Part shown: one piece after another, positions 20,460-29,585 of the stretch
Position numbering within the stretch: position 1 is the stretch's first letter
Layout: each line of letters starts with the position of its first letter
NCBI RefSeq assembly: GCF_017676345.1
Contig: NZ_JAFFZM010000003.1
Coordinates: 62,001-126,000 of the forward strand
Source of the DNA: Streptomyces smyrnaeus
GTDB taxonomy: Bacteria; Actinomycetota; Actinomycetes; Streptomycetales; Streptomycetaceae
Direction of reading: 5' to 3'
Length of the DNA: 64,000 bases
Notes under the pieces: generated by a model
What the model was told of the DNA's origin: nothing
The model's input: the letters and a program-made list of their open reading frames with translations, nothing else
Databases searched by the model: none
Made by a program: the position numbers and the translations under genes

Positions 20460-20819
20460 ATGTCCCAACAGATCCCTCTCGACCCTGCCGTCGCCGCCCG
20501 GCTCAAGCGCAACGCCGACGGGCTGGTGCCCGCCATCGCCCAGCAGTACGACACCGGCGAGGTGCTGATGCTGGGGTGGATGGACGACGAGGCGCTGCGC
20601 CGCACGCTCACCTCGGGGCGGGCCACCTACTGGAGCCGGAGCCGGGGCGAGTACTGGGTGAAGGGGGACACCTCGGGGCATGTGCAGTGGGTCAGGTCCG
20701 TGGCGCTCGACTGCGACGCGGACACCGTGCTGGTCAAGGTCGACCAGGTCGGCGCCGCCTGTCACACCGGCAGGCGGACCTGCTTCGACGCGGACGTACT
20801 GCTGCCCGCCGACCAGTAG
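20460..20819 (+). CDS. hisI: Phosphoribosyl-AMP cyclohydrolase
   Basis: A 119-residue monofunctional HisI, opening the pyrimidine ring of PR-AMP in the third histidine step; there is no HisE domain. Family signatures are [14 protein letters not shown] (about 37-50), [18 protein letters not shown] with basic residues, [14 protein letters not shown] (metal-binding Asp cluster) and the zinc cysteines in [15 protein letters not shown] 20460; 11 bases separate it from trpE, so his and trp genes are coupled here. Confidence 0.96.
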   Translation: MSQQIPLDPAVAARLKRNADGLVPAIAQQYDTGEVLMLGWMDDEALRRTLTSGRATYWSRSRGEYWVKGDTSGHVQWVRSVALDCDADTVLVKVDQVGAACHTGRRTCFDADVLLPADQ

Positions 20820-20830
20820 GGTGAGGGGCC

Positions 20831-22351
20831 ATGACGGCGCCTGACCTCGCAACCTTCCGGACGCTCGCCAAGGACCGGCGGGTCATCCCGGTGACCCGCC
20901 GCCTGCTGGCGGACGGCGACACCCCCATCGCCCTGTACCGCAAGCTCGCCGCGGAACGCCCCGGCACCTTCCTGTTGGAGTCGGCGGAGAACGGGCGGAC
21001 CTGGTCGCGGTACTCCTTCATCGGGGTGCGCAGCGACGCCGCGCTCACCGTGGGCAGCGACGGCCAGGCGCACTGGCGGGGCACCCCACCGGTGGGGGTG
21101 CCCACCGACGGCGACCCGCTCGCCGCGCTCCGTGCCACCGTCGAGGTCCTGCATACCCCGCGGGACCTGCACCAGGGCGGCGATCTTCCGCCGTTCACCG
21201 GCGGCATGGTCGGCTACCTGGGGTACGACATCGTCCAGCGGCTGGAGAAGGTCGGCCACCATCCGGACACCGTGGACGACCTCGCGCTGCCCGAGCTGAC
21301 GATGCTGCTCACCTCCGATCTGGCCGTCCTCGACCACCGCGACGGCACGGTGCTGCTCATCGCCAACGCGATCAACCACAACGACCTGGACACCGGCGTG
21401 GACGAGGCGCACGCGGACGCCGTACGGCGGCTGGACGCGATGGCCGCCGACCTGGCCCGCCCCGCGCCCGTCGACCCGGTGGCGCTGCCGCCCTCCGAAC
21501 TGCCCGCCTTCGAGGCCAGATCGGGCGGGGGGACGTACCAGGGCTGGGTGGAGGACATCAAGGAGCGCATCCGCGGCGGGGAGGCGTTCCAGGTGGTGCC
21601 CTCGCAGCGGTTCGAGGCCCGCTGCGAGGCGAGCGCGCTGGACGTCTACCGGGTGCTGCGGGCCACCAACCCGAGCCCGTACATGTATCTGCTGCGCTTC
21701 GACGGTTTCGACATCGTCGGCTCCAGCCCGGAGGCGCTGGTCAAGGTCGAGGACGGCCGCGCGATGATGCACCCCATCGCCGGTACCCGGCCGCGGGGCG
21801 CCACCCCGGGCGAGGACACCGCGCTGGCCGAGGAGCTGCTGGCCGACCCGAAGGAGCGGGCCGAGCACCTGATGCTGGTCGACCTGGGCCGCAACGACCT
21901 GGGCCGGGTCTGCGAGCCGGGCAGCGTCGAGGTGGTCGACTTCATGTCCGTCGAGCGCTACAGCCATGTGATGCACATCGTCTCGACCGTCACCGGCCAA
22001 CTGGACCAGGGGCGTACTGCGTTCGACGCGCTCACCGCCTGCTTCCCGGCCGGCACCCTCTCCGGAGCGCCCAAGCCGCGCGCGCTGCAGATCATCGAGG
22101 AGTTGGAGCCCACCAAGCGCGGGGTCTACGGCGGGTGTGTCGGATATCTCGACTTCGCGGGCGACTCCGACACCGCCATCGCGATCCGCACCGCGCTGCT
22201 GCGCGACGGGACGGCGTACGTCCAGGCGGGCGCCGGTGTCGTCGCCGACTCCGACCCCGCGGCCGAGGACACCGAGTGCGCCAACAAGGCCGCGGCGGTG
22301 CTGAGGGCGGTCCGGACCGCCGCGCGGCTCGCAGGTAGCGTGGAGGGGTGA
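20831..22351 (+). CDS. trpE: Anthranilate synthase component I
   Basis: A 506-residue chorismate-using enzyme, first committed step of tryptophan synthesis. FLLES near residue 46 is the tryptophan feedback site. The catalytic domain shows [49 protein letters not shown] and [24 protein letters not shown]. The glutaminase partner (TrpG) is not in the window. No Trp-rich leader peptide precedes it; hisI ends 11 bases upstream. Confidence 0.97.
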   Translation: MTAPDLATFRTLAKDRRVIPVTRRLLADGDTPIALYRKLAAERPGTFLLESAENGRTWSRYSFIGVRSDAALTVGSDGQAHWRGTPPVGVPTDGDPLAALRATVEVLHTPRDLHQGGDLPPFTGGMVGYLGYDIVQRLEKVGHHPDTVDDLALPELTMLLTSDLAVLDHRDGTVLLIANAINHNDLDTGVDEAHADAVRRLDAMAADLARPAPVDPVALPPSELPAFEARSGGGTYQGWVEDIKERIRGGEAFQVVPSQRFEARCEASALDVYRVLRATNPSPYMYLLRFDGFDIVGSSPEALVKVEDGRAMMHPIAGTRPRGATPGEDTALAEELLADPKERAEHLMLVDLGRNDLGRVCEPGSVEVVDFMSVERYSHVMHIVSTVTGQLDQGRTAFDALTACFPAGTLSGAPKPRALQIIEELEPTKRGVYGGCVGYLDFAGDSDTAIAIRTALLRDGTAYVQAGAGVVADSDPAAEDTECANKAAAVLRAVRTAARLAGSVEG

Positions 22352-23079
22352 CTTCTTCAGCCCCCGCTCCGGACGCGAACGGTGCCGAGAACGGTGCCGA
22401 GGGGATACCGCACCCCACCTCGCACTCCGACGAAGCGGATGCGGTCCCCGACGCCGCGCGTGAGGGCCCCGCACGCTCACGCGCCGCGCGCACCGCACTG
22501 GCGGTCGCCCTGCTGTGCGGCGCGGTGGGCGCGGCCCTCGCGCTGGTCTCCGCAGGGCAGACATGGAGCGAGTCCACGGCCGAGTTCGCGCAGGGCGAGG
22601 TACCCGTCAGCGCCGAGGGCAGCGATGTGACCGGCCTGCCCAGCGCACTGGCACTGGTCGGCCTCGCCGCGCTCGTCGCCGTCTTCGCCGTGCGCCGCGC
22701 GGGCCGCCGTATGGTCGCCGGCCTGCTGAGCCTGTGCGGCGCCGTCGTCCTGGCCTCCGCGCTGCTGGGCGCGGACGACACCGGGGCGCTGAGTGCCGAG
22801 GCAGCCAAGACCAGCGGCCTGGCGCACAGCGGTATCGGCGCCGTCGACGTCACCGCCTGGCCGTACGTGTCGGCCGCGGGCGGTGCGCTGCTCCTCGTCG
22901 CGGGGCTGCTGGCGCTGCGCTACGGCAGCGGCTGGCCGTCGATGTCCGGCAGCGCCCGCTACGAGCGCACCCCGCTGCGGCAGCGTGCCGCCCGTCCGCA
23001 GCGCGTCGACCCCGACCGGCCCGAGGACCTGTGGAAGGCCCTGGACCGGGGCGAGGACCCCACCCACGGCACCGCCTGA
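22348..23079 (+). CDS. Trp operon-associated membrane protein, TIGR02234 type
   Basis: A 243-residue protein with four hydrophobic segments: about 50-70, 96-114, 119-142 and 170-195. It has a hydrophilic Asn/Gly/Glu-rich N-terminus and a basic C-terminal tail with the pattern [27 protein letters not shown], typical of the actinobacterial TIGR02234 family found beside trpE. Function unknown. GTG 22348 overlaps the trpE stop by 4 bases. Confidence 0.9.
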   Translation: MTSSAPAPDANGAENGAEGIPHPTSHSDEADAVPDAAREGPARSRAARTALAVALLCGAVGAALALVSAGQTWSESTAEFAQGEVPVSAEGSDVTGLPSALALVGLAALVAVFAVRRAGRRMVAGLLSLCGAVVLASALLGADDTGALSAEAAKTSGLAHSGIGAVDVTAWPYVSAAGGALLLVAGLLALRYGSGWPSMSGSARYERTPLRQRAARPQRVDPDRPEDLWKALDRGEDPTHGTA

Positions 23080-23091
23080 CCCCTTGCGCGG

Positions 23092-23217
23092 CGCACCCAC
23101 TTCCCGCCGCACCCGTTTTCCGCCGCAGCGGCGAGGGGCCCGACGGCGCGGGTCGGCGGTGCCGGACCGGTGGGAAGGGGTGCGGCGGAAGGAAATGGGT
23201 GTGGCGGCAGAGGGAAG
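23092..23217. terminator. Long imperfect inverted repeat after the Trp membrane protein gene
   Basis: The region 23092-23126 (CGCACCCAC..., CCGCCGC) is largely complementary to 23182-23217 (GCGGCGGAA..., GGGTGTGGCGG), giving an imperfect stem of about 30 bp. It lies in the 255-base gap before the HGxxPAAW gene. It may end the trpE transcript or be a decayed repeat pair. Confidence 0.5.
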
Positions 23218-23334
23218 CGCGGTGGACACGGCCCGGTAGGGCGACCCCGTGGTAGCGCGCGGGCGCGGACGGGAGACAATGGGCCGCGTACGGGCCGGGT
23301 GGCCCCACCTCATGTTGTGACTCAAGGAGCATTC

Positions 23335-23613
23335 ATGGCGCACAGCCACGGACACACCCCGGCCGCCTGGACCGGCTCGATCATCGCCTTCGTCGGTTTC
23401 TGCGTCGCCTCGGCCTTCACGGTCATGGCGCAGCCCATCGGCGTGATCGCAGGGCTGGTCGTCATCGGAGCGGGCGCTGTGATCGGCGGCATCATGCGGG
23501 CGGCGGGGCTCGGACAGTCGAAGTCCGCGGGTCTGACGGCCGAGCAGGCACGGGCCCACAAGCTGGCGCATCAACAGGCGCACCCGCAGACGCACAGCAA
23601 GGCGCACTCCTGA
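23335..23613 (+). CDS. HGxxPAAW-motif small membrane protein
   Basis: A 92-residue protein with the N-terminal signature HGHTPAAWTG, two hydrophobic segments (about 13-32 and 36-56) and a hydrophilic His/Lys/Gln-rich tail (HKLAHQQAHPQTHSKAHS). Small proteins with this motif are common in actinobacteria next to trp genes; no function is known. CAAGGAG 10 bases before ATG 23335 is a good ribosome-binding site. The His-rich tail could bind metal, but this is inference. Confidence 0.88.
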   Translation: MAHSHGHTPAAWTGSIIAFVGFCVASAFTVMAQPIGVIAGLVVIGAGAVIGGIMRAAGLGQSKSAGLTAEQARAHKLAHQQAHPQTHSKAHS

Positions 23614-23636
23614 GCGACCGGCAGTACGCCGCGACA

Positions 23637-24056
23637 GTGCGGCACCGCCTCTTCGGCGCGGTGTCGCGCCTGGCCGCGCCCCTCGGCAGCCTCGCCGCGG
23701 TGGGCGCGGCCTTCGCCTATGTGGCCGCCGTCGATCCCAACGAGCCCGGCCACTACCCGGCCTGCCCCTTTTTGACCGTCACCGGCCTGTACTGCCCGGG
23801 GTGCGGTGGGCTGCGCAGCGCGCACGCCGTCGCCCATGGCGACCTGGGCGCCGCGCTGAGCGCGAACGCGCTCGCGGTCCTGCTCCTGGTCGGTCTCGCG
23901 GTGGGCTGGCTGCACTGGACCGGCCGCGCGGTGCGGGCCCGTGCGTACTCCTTCCCGGTACGTCTGCGGGCCTGGCACTGGTGGGCTGCGGGCGGGGCGC
24001 TGGTGGCCTTCACGGTTGTCCGGAATACGCCCCTCGGCACCGCGCTGATTCCCTGA
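23637..24056 (+). CDS. DUF2752 membrane protein
   Basis: A 139-residue protein with three hydrophobic segments and the DUF2752 hallmark CPFLTVTGLYCPGCGGLRSAHA (about residues 41-62), whose CPGCGG cysteines may bind metal or haem or form a redox pair. Function unknown. GTG 23637 is the first usable in-frame start after the HGxxPAAW gene (23 bases). Confidence 0.85.
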   Translation: MRHRLFGAVSRLAAPLGSLAAVGAAFAYVAAVDPNEPGHYPACPFLTVTGLYCPGCGGLRSAHAVAHGDLGAALSANALAVLLLVGLAVGWLHWTGRAVRARAYSFPVRLRAWHWWAAGGALVAFTVVRNTPLGTALIP

Positions 24057-24273
24057 GCGGCCCCGCCCGGACGACCGACGAGGCGGTGATTTGTCCGCTA
24101 TATGGGACCGTGCGTAACCGGATGCGGGACCTCCGTGCCGTGGCGGATACCATCACAGTGGCCCACCCGACCATCCCCCGCTCCGCCGACGAGGGGCCGC
24201 ACCCGGCCAACACCCCGCCAGCTGACAATCAGCCCGGATCCCAGCCCGAACCCAGCCACAAGGAGGCCGCTCG

Positions 24274-25092
24274 GTGAGTGTGCTCGACGAGATCATCGAA
24301 GGCGTGCGTGAGGACCTCGCCGAGCGGCAGGCGCGCGTCAGCCTCGAGGAGCTCAAGGAGCGTGCGGCCCGGGCACCCCGCGCCAAGGACGGACTCGCGG
24401 CGCTCAAGGGCGACAGCACGGCCGGCGTGCGGGTGATCTGCGAGGTCAAGCGCTCCAGCCCGTCCAAGGGCGCGCTGGCGGCCATCGCCGACCCGGCCGG
24501 GCTCGCCGCCGACTACGAGGCCGGCGGCGCCGCCGTCATCTCCGTACTCACCGAGCGCCGCCGCTTCGGCGGTTCGCTGGCCGACCTGGAGGCCGTGCGT
24601 GCCCGCGTCGACATCCCCGTGCTGCGCAAGGACTTCATCTTCTCCTCCTACCAGCTGTGGGAGGCCCGTGCGCACGGCGCCGACCTCGTGCTGCTGATCG
24701 TCGCAGCGCTGGAGCAGGAGGCGCTCGTCTCCCTGATCGAGCGGGCCGAGTCCATCGGGCTCACCCCGCTGGTCGAGGTGCACGACGAGGAGGAGGCCGA
24801 GCGGGCGCTGGAGGCCGGCGCGAAGATCGTCGGCGTCAACGCGCGGAACCTCAAGACGCTGGAGGTGGACCGGGGCAACTTCACCCGGATCGCTCCGGAG
24901 ATCCCCGACCACCTCGTCAAGATCGCCGAGTCCGGTGTCCGCGGCCCGCACGACCTGATCGCGTACGCGAACGAGGGTGCCGACGCGGTGCTGGTGGGGG
25001 AGTCCCTGGTGACCGGGAAGGACCCGCGGACCGCCGTCTCCGACCTCGTCGCCGCGGGCGCCCACCCGGCGCTCCGCCACGGGAGGGGCTGA
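24274..25092 (+). CDS. trpC: Indole-3-glycerol phosphate synthase
   Basis: A 272-residue (beta-alpha)8 barrel that closes the indole ring of CdRP. It has [13 protein letters not shown] (about 56-68), [30 protein letters not shown] (about 117-146), [13 protein letters not shown] and [14 protein letters not shown] 24274 is preceded by AAGGAGG, a near-perfect ribosome-binding site. It stands alone, not fused to TrpF, in keeping with PriA supplying that activity. Confidence 0.96.
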   Translation: MSVLDEIIEGVREDLAERQARVSLEELKERAARAPRAKDGLAALKGDSTAGVRVICEVKRSSPSKGALAAIADPAGLAADYEAGGAAVISVLTERRRFGGSLADLEAVRARVDIPVLRKDFIFSSYQLWEARAHGADLVLLIVAALEQEALVSLIERAESIGLTPLVEVHDEEEAERALEAGAKIVGVNARNLKTLEVDRGNFTRIAPEIPDHLVKIAESGVRGPHDLIAYANEGADAVLVGESLVTGKDPRTAVSDLVAAGAHPALRHGRG

Positions 25093-25098
25093 GCTCCC
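25081..25098 (+). promoter_or_regulatory. trpM: Ribosome-binding site of trpM folded in a small hairpin
   Basis: GGGAG (25081-25085) can pair with CTCCC (25094-25098), directly before the trpM ATG at 25099. The stem takes up the likely ribosome-binding site GGAGGGG and spans the trpC stop, so trpM translation may depend on ribosomes finishing trpC. Confidence 0.45.
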
Positions 25099-25251
25099 AT
25101 GGCCGCCGTCGTCTCCCTGTGCTCCCTCGCGCTGGCGCGCGGGTGCCGCCCGCGCGGGTGCCGGGCGCCCGCGCGGCGCGTGCGGGGGCGGTCCGTCCGC
25201 TACCACATCGGGTGCGAGCCGGGCGTGATCCGCGGCCGTCGATGGCGCTGA
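25099..25251 (+). CDS. trpM: TrpM-like tryptophan biosynthesis modulator, small basic protein
   Basis: A 50-residue, very Arg-rich protein. Its core LARGCRPRGCRAPARRV followed by a YxIG.EPG..RGRRWR tail matches the TrpM family found between trpC and trpB in Streptomyces, reported to modulate tryptophan synthesis and development. Three cysteines (GCRPRGC and IGC) could bind metal or form a disulfide. It starts 6 bases after trpC. It is short and easily missed by gene finders. Confidence 0.85.
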   Translation: MAAVVSLCSLALARGCRPRGCRAPARRVRGRSVRYHIGCEPGVIRGRRWR

Positions 25252-25255
25252 TCCT

Positions 25256-25287
25256 CCCCCTTCCTTCCCCCCGCGGAGGGGTGGGGG
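25256..25287 (+). other. C-rich/G-rich hairpin between trpM and trpB
   Basis: CCCC (25267-25270) with GGGG (25278-25281) and CCCCC (25256-25260) with GGGGG (25283-25287) give a two-part stem with an asymmetric internal loop, upstream of the trpB ribosome-binding site AAGGAG (25315-25320). It could be an RNA processing or attenuation element. Confidence 0.45.
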
Positions 25288-25329
25288 CGCAGCCATCACG
25301 TCAGCCCACTCGCAAGGAGCACCGTCGGT

Positions 25330-26595
25330 ATGTCATCCGACTACTTCATTCCTGACCCGGAGGGTCAAAGTCCAAGCGTCGCCGGTTACTTCGGCGCTTT
25401 CGGCGGCAAGTTCATCCCGGAGGCGCTGGTCGCCGCCGTGGACGAGGTGGCCACCGAGTACCAGAAGGCCAAGGCGGACCCGGCCTTCGCCGCCGAGCTC
25501 GACGAGCTGCTCGTCAACTACACCGGCCGTCCCAGCGCCCTCACCGAGGTGCGGCGGTTCGCCGAGCACGCGGGGGGTGCCCGCGTCTTCCTCAAGCGCG
25601 AGGACCTCAACCACACCGGCTCGCACAAGATCAACAATGTGCTGGGTCAGGCGCTGCTGACCAAGCGCATGGGCAAGCCGCGCGTCATCGCCGAGACCGG
25701 CGCGGGGCAGCACGGCGTGGCGACCGCCACCGCGTGCGCCCTCTTCGGGCTCGAATGCACCATCTACATGGGCGAGATCGACACCGAGCGGCAGGCGCTG
25801 AACGTCGCCCGGATGCGGATGCTCGGCGCCGAGGTCGTCCCCGTCACCTCGGGCAGCCGCACCCTCAAGGACGCCATCAACGAGGCCTTCCGCGACTGGG
25901 TCGCCAACGTCGAGCGGACCCATTACCTGTTCGGCACCGTCGCCGGGCCGCACCCCTTCCCGCAGCTCGTCCGCGACTTCCACCGCGTCATCGGCGTCGA
26001 GGCGCGGCGGCAGATCCTGGAGCGGACCGGTCGGCTGCCGGACGCGGTCGCCGCCTGTGTGGGCGGCGGCTCCAACGCGATCGGGCTCTTCCACGCCTTC
26101 CTGCCGGACACCGGCGTGCGGCTGGTCGGCTTCGAGGCGGCGGGCCACGGTGTGGACTCCGGCGAGCACGCGGCCACGCTGACCGCGGGCGAGCCGGGCA
26201 TCCTGCACGGTTCGCGCTCCTACGTCCTGCAGGACGACGAGGGCCAGATCACCGAGCCGTACTCGATCTCCGCCGGGCTCGACTACCCGGGCATCGGCCC
26301 CGAGCACGCCTTCCTCAAGGACAGCGGACGCGGAGAGTACCGGCCGGTCACCGACGACGAGGCGATGCGGGCGCTGCGGCTGCTCTCCCGGACCGAGGGC
26401 ATCATTCCGGCCATCGAGAGCGCACACGCGCTGGCGGGCGCCCTGGAGCTGGGCAAGGAGCTGGGCAGCGACGGCATCGTGCTGGTGAACCTCTCGGGCC
26501 GTGGTGACAAGGACATGGACACCGCCGCGCGGTACTTCGGCCTGCTCGGTGACGACAACGACGCAAGCGGCACGGCCGAGGGGGAGAACGCATGA
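25330..26595 (+). CDS. trpB: Tryptophan synthase beta chain
   Basis: A 421-residue PLP enzyme joining indole and serine. It opens with the family's [15 protein letters not shown], has [15 protein letters not shown] with the PLP lysine (about residues 94-108), [15 protein letters not shown], and the phosphate-binding [11 protein letters not shown] 25330 is preceded by AAGGAGC. ATGA overlap with trpA supports coupled synthesis of the alpha2beta2 complex. Confidence 0.97.
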   Translation: MSSDYFIPDPEGQSPSVAGYFGAFGGKFIPEALVAAVDEVATEYQKAKADPAFAAELDELLVNYTGRPSALTEVRRFAEHAGGARVFLKREDLNHTGSHKINNVLGQALLTKRMGKPRVIAETGAGQHGVATATACALFGLECTIYMGEIDTERQALNVARMRMLGAEVVPVTSGSRTLKDAINEAFRDWVANVERTHYLFGTVAGPHPFPQLVRDFHRVIGVEARRQILERTGRLPDAVAACVGGGSNAIGLFHAFLPDTGVRLVGFEAAGHGVDSGEHAATLTAGEPGILHGSRSYVLQDDEGQITEPYSISAGLDYPGIGPEHAFLKDSGRGEYRPVTDDEAMRALRLLSRTEGIIPAIESAHALAGALELGKELGSDGIVLVNLSGRGDKDMDTAARYFGLLGDDNDASGTAEGENA

Positions 26596-27410
26596 GCGGC
26601 ACGGGTGGCAACGTCACACTGCTGGACGAGACCCTGGCGCGGGCCAAGGCCGAGAACCGGGCCGCGCTCGTCGGCTACCTCCCCGCGGGCTTCCCCACCG
26701 TCGAGGGCGGCATCGCCGCCTGCACCGCGCTGCTGGAGAGCGGCTGCGACGTGGTCGAGGTCGGGCTGCCGCACAGCGACCCGGTGATGGACGGGCCGGT
26801 GATCCAGACGGCGGACACCATCGCACTGGAGGGCGGGGTGCGGATCGCGGACGTGGTGCGCACGGTCCGCGAGGCACACGCCGCCACCGGGAAGCCGGTG
26901 CTGGTGATGACGTACTGGAACCCCGTGGACCGGTACGGCGCCGAGCGCTTCGCCGAGGAGCTGGCGGCCGCCGGCGGCGCCGGGTGCATCCTGCCCGATC
27001 TGCCGGTCGAGGAGTCGGAGGGCTGGCGGAAGGCCGCCGAGCGGGCCGGGCTCGGCACCGTCTTCGTCGTCGCGCCCAGTAGCCAGGACGCACGGCTGGC
27101 CCGGATCACCGCGGCGGGCAGCGGCTTCGTGTACGCCGCCTCGCTGATGGGGGTCACCGGGACGCGGGAGTCGGTGGGCAACGAGGCCCGGGGGCTGGTC
27201 GCCAGGGTGCGGGCCACCACCTCTTTGCCGGTGTGCGTCGGGCTCGGGGTGTCCGATCCCGGGCAGGCCGCCGAGGTGGCCGCCTTCGCGGACGGGGTGA
27301 TCGTCGGCTCGGCGTTCGTCAAGCGCCTGCTGGACGCCGACACCCTGGAGGCGGGCCTCGACGAGGTGCGCGAGCTCGCGGCGGCACTCGCCGAGGGCGT
27401 CCGCCGCTAG
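26592..27410 (+). CDS. trpA: Tryptophan synthase alpha chain
   Basis: A 272-residue (beta-alpha)8 barrel cleaving indole-3-glycerol phosphate. The catalytic Glu is in [20 protein letters not shown], and the catalytic Asp in [27 protein letters not shown] is the phosphate-binding loop 6 region. ATG 26592 overlaps trpB by 4 bases. A strong hairpin ends the operon 28 bases later. Confidence 0.97.
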   Translation: MSGTGGNVTLLDETLARAKAENRAALVGYLPAGFPTVEGGIAACTALLESGCDVVEVGLPHSDPVMDGPVIQTADTIALEGGVRIADVVRTVREAHAATGKPVLVMTYWNPVDRYGAERFAEELAAAGGAGCILPDLPVEESEGWRKAAERAGLGTVFVVAPSSQDARLARITAAGSGFVYAASLMGVTGTRESVGNEARGLVARVRATTSLPVCVGLGVSDPGQAAEVAAFADGVIVGSAFVKRLLDADTLEAGLDEVRELAAALAEGVRR

Positions 27411-27438
27411 CGGACCGGCGGACCCGGCACGGTTGTCA

Positions 27439-27466
27439 GGGCCCCGGCGATCTCTCGCCGGGGCCC
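27439..27466 (+). terminator. Strong terminator of the trp operon
   Basis: GGGCCCCGGCGA (27439-27450) and TCGCCGGGGCCC (27455-27466) form a perfect 12-bp stem with a TCTC loop, followed by TTCCCTTTC. It is the clearest terminator in this part of the window. Confidence 0.9.
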
Positions 27467-27467
27467 T

Positions 27468-27506
27468 TCCCTTTCGGGTGACACCGAAGCCCTCCCTTTC
27501 GGGTGA
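27468..27506. promoter_or_regulatory. Two copies of TCCCTTTCGGGTGA upstream of the DsbA-like gene
   Basis: TCCCTTTCGGGTGA is found at 27468-27481 and 27493-27506, 25 bases apart. Between them TTCGG-N6-CCGAA forms a small inverted repeat. The 11-base core CTTTCGGGTGA also occurs, reversed, at 58392-58402. They lie 55-93 bases before the start at 27561, a sensible promoter/operator position. Confidence 0.5.
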
Positions 27507-27560
27507 AAAAGGGTGCTGTGTGTCCGTCGCCGCCCCGCCCCTCTCGTTGGGTCGGGCGTG

Positions 27561-28313
27561 ATGAGCCAGAACGACAAAGAGGACGGCAGGCGCTCGGCCC
27601 GCGAGCGCCTGCGGGACCAGCGGGAGCGGGACAAGGCAGCCGAGCGCCGGTGGCGTTCGCTCAAGGTGGGTGGGGTGGTCGTCGCGGTGCTGGCCGTCGC
27701 GGCCGGTATCGGCGCCACGGTCGCCAGCCGGAGCGGCGGTGACCAGAGCGCCCAGTCGGCGAAGCCGGTCACGGTGGGGCGGCAGAGCGCCCCGGCGAAG
27801 CTCACGGTCTACGAGGACTTCCGCTGCCCGGCGTGCGGGCAGTTCGAGAACGCCTTCCGCAGCACGGTCAAGAGCCTGGAGCGGGCGGGCAAGCTCAAGG
27901 CCGAGTACCACCTGGTGACGCTCATCGACGGGAACATGGGCGGCCGGGGCTCCAAAGAGGCGGCCAACGCCGCGCTGTGCGCCAGGGACAAGGGGAAGTT
28001 CGCCCCGTACCACGACGTGCTCTTCCAGAACCAGCCCGCCGAGGAGGACGACGCGTTCGCCGAGACCCGGCGGCTGATCGAACTGGCCCGGAAGGTGGAC
28101 GGGTTGGTCGACGCCGGGTTCGAGAAGTGTGTGACCAGCGGCCGGCACGACGCCTCGGTGAAGCGCTCGGACGAGGCTTTCCGTGCCTCCGGGTACCAGG
28201 GGACGCCGACCGTCCTGCTCAACGGCGAGGACGTCTTCAGCGACCAGTCGGACCCGCTGACCCCCGACAAGCTGCGGAAGCTGGTCGAGCGCAAGGCCGA
28301 CAAGAAGAGCTAG
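27561..28313 (+). CDS. DsbA-family membrane-anchored thiol-disulfide protein
   Basis: A 250-residue protein with a basic cytoplasmic N-terminus, one membrane segment (about 36-55, VGGVVVAVLAVAAGIGAT) and an extracytoplasmic DsbA-like thioredoxin domain. The active site is YEDFRCPACGQFE (CPAC, about residues 91-94 region), and the cis-proline loop is GTPTVLLNGE. It probably forms or reshuffles disulfides in exported proteins. ATG 27561 or GTG 27558 is the start. Lgt follows. Confidence 0.9.
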   Translation: MSQNDKEDGRRSARERLRDQRERDKAAERRWRSLKVGGVVVAVLAVAAGIGATVASRSGGDQSAQSAKPVTVGRQSAPAKLTVYEDFRCPACGQFENAFRSTVKSLERAGKLKAEYHLVTLIDGNMGGRGSKEAANAALCARDKGKFAPYHDVLFQNQPAEEDDAFAETRRLIELARKVDGLVDAGFEKCVTSGRHDASVKRSDEAFRASGYQGTPTVLLNGEDVFSDQSDPLTPDKLRKLVERKADKKS

Positions 28314-28435
28314 CCGCCCGGACGCCCGGCCCTGCCCCGCGCCGTCCCGTCCCGCCCGGGCGGCGAGGCGTTATCCAGCCGTTGTGCGGGCTGATTGTCC
28401 GGTGCGCCGCCGGGCACGGTAGCGTCGGGTTCGCC

Positions 28436-29503
28436 ATGGAGACCCTTGCCTTTATCCCCAGTCCCTCGGCCGGTGAGATTCACCTCGGGCCGCTCCCGCT
28501 GCGCGGCTACGCGCTCTGCATCATCCTCGGCGTCTTCGTCGCGGTCTGGCTCGGCGGGCGCCGGTGGGTCGCTCGGGGCGGGCAGGCGGGCACCGTCGCC
28601 GACATCGCCGTATGGGCCGTGCCGTTCGGTCTCGTCGGCGGCAGGCTGTACCACGTCATCACCGACTACCAGCTCTACTTCGGTGAGGGCCGCAACCCCG
28701 TCGACGCCGTCCGGATCTGGGACGGCGGGCTGGGGATCTGGGGCGCCATCGCGCTGGGCGCGCTCGGTGCCTGGATCGGCTGCCGCCGCCGGGGCATCGC
28801 ACTGCCCGCCTACGCGGACGCGGTCGCGCCGGGCATCGTGCTGGCGCAGGCGCTGGGCCGCTGGGGCAACTGGTTCAACCAGGAGCTGTACGGGCGGCCG
28901 ACCGATCTGCCGTGGGCCCTCAAGATCGACCCGGAGCACCGGCCGGTCGACACCCCCGATCTGGCCACTTACCACCCGACCTTCCTGTACGAGTCGCTGT
29001 GGTGCGTCGGTGTGGCGCTGCTGGTGATCTGGGCGGACCGCCGGTTCCGGCTGGGGCACGGCCGGGCGTTCGCGCTCTATGTGGCCGGGTACACGGTGGG
29101 CCGCTTCTGGATCGAGTACATGCGGGTGGACGACGCGCACCATGTGCTCGGCATGCGGCTGAACAACTGGACGGCGATCGTCGTCTTCCTGCTCGCGGTC
29201 GTCTACATCGTCGTCTCCGCGAAGAAGCGGCCGGGCCGCGAGGAGATCGTCGAGCCGGAGGCGGAGCCGGAGCCGGGGACAAACGCCGACGGTCCGGACT
29301 CCGCGGATGCCGACGCCGCGCCCGAGGACTCCTCGGCGAAGGAGTCCTCCGAGGACGGGCCCGGCCGCGGGAAGCCCTCCGGCGGGAAGTCCTCCGGCGG
29401 GAAGCCTGCCGGTGACGGCGGCGGTGACGGCCCCGCGGGGGCGGAGTCGGTGGCGAAGGGACCGGAGCCGCGGCGCAAGGCGGTCGACGGGCCCGCCTCC
29501 TAG
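28436..29503 (+). CDS. lgt: Prolipoprotein diacylglyceryl transferase with long acidic tail
   Basis: A 355-residue membrane enzyme that attaches diacylglyceryl to lipobox cysteines. RGYALCIILGVFVAV, DGGLGIWGAI, the Lgt signature GRWGNWFNQELYGRPT (about 142-157) and HPTFLYESLW are all present. Seven hydrophobic segments precede a cytoplasmic C-terminal tail of about 85 residues rich in Glu, Pro, Gly, Ser and Lys, beyond the usual family end. The tail holds a 15-bp tandem repeat. Several lipoproteins in this window would be its substrates. Confidence 0.95.
   Translation: METLAFIPSPSAGEIHLGPLPLRGYALCIILGVFVAVWLGGRRWVARGGQAGTVADIAVWAVPFGLVGGRLYHVITDYQLYFGEGRNPVDAVRIWDGGLGIWGAIALGALGAWIGCRRRGIALPAYADAVAPGIVLAQALGRWGNWFNQELYGRPTDLPWALKIDPEHRPVDTPDLATYHPTFLYESLWCVGVALLVIWADRRFRLGHGRAFALYVAGYTVGRFWIEYMRVDDAHHVLGMRLNNWTAIVVFLLAVVYIVVSAKKRPGREEIVEPEAEPEPGTNADGPDSADADAAPEDSSAKESSEDGPGRGKPSGGKSSGGKPAGDGGGDGPAGAESVAKGPEPRRKAVDGPAS
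29369..29413 (+). repeat. 15-bp tandem repeat in the lgt tail
   Basis: Three units (29369-29383, 29384-29398, 29399-29413) code GKPSG, GKSSG, GKPAG in the disordered C-terminus of Lgt. Confidence 0.8.
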
Positions 29504-29513
29504 ACCCTGATCC

Positions 29514-29543
29514 GCTCGCCCCCTGCGGTGGCAGGGGGCGAGC
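29514..29543 (+). terminator. Perfect 13-bp hairpin terminator after lgt
   Basis: GCTCGCCCCCTGC (29514-29526) and GCAGGGGGCGAGC (29531-29543) pair perfectly around GGTG, 11 bases after the lgt stop. It separates lgt from the mrp operon. Confidence 0.88.
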
Positions 29544-29552
29544 CGCCTGTCC

Positions 29553-29578
29553 GAATTGCGCCCTTATGTGTGCAATTC
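29553..29578. promoter_or_regulatory. Inverted repeat at the mrpA promoter region
   Basis: GAATTGC (29553-29559) and GCAATTC (29572-29578) are 7-bp arms with a 12-base spacer containing TTATGT, an acceptable -10 element. The site ends 8 bases before the mrpA GTG at 29586, so a protein bound here would block transcription or translation of the whole operon. Confidence 0.55.
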
Positions 29579-29585
29579 TCGGTGC

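Noticed and set aside
24102..24311. Possible Trp-containing leader peptide before trpC
   Set aside because: It has two isolated Trp codons, not a run, no paired attenuator stems were found, and it runs into trpC in another frame.
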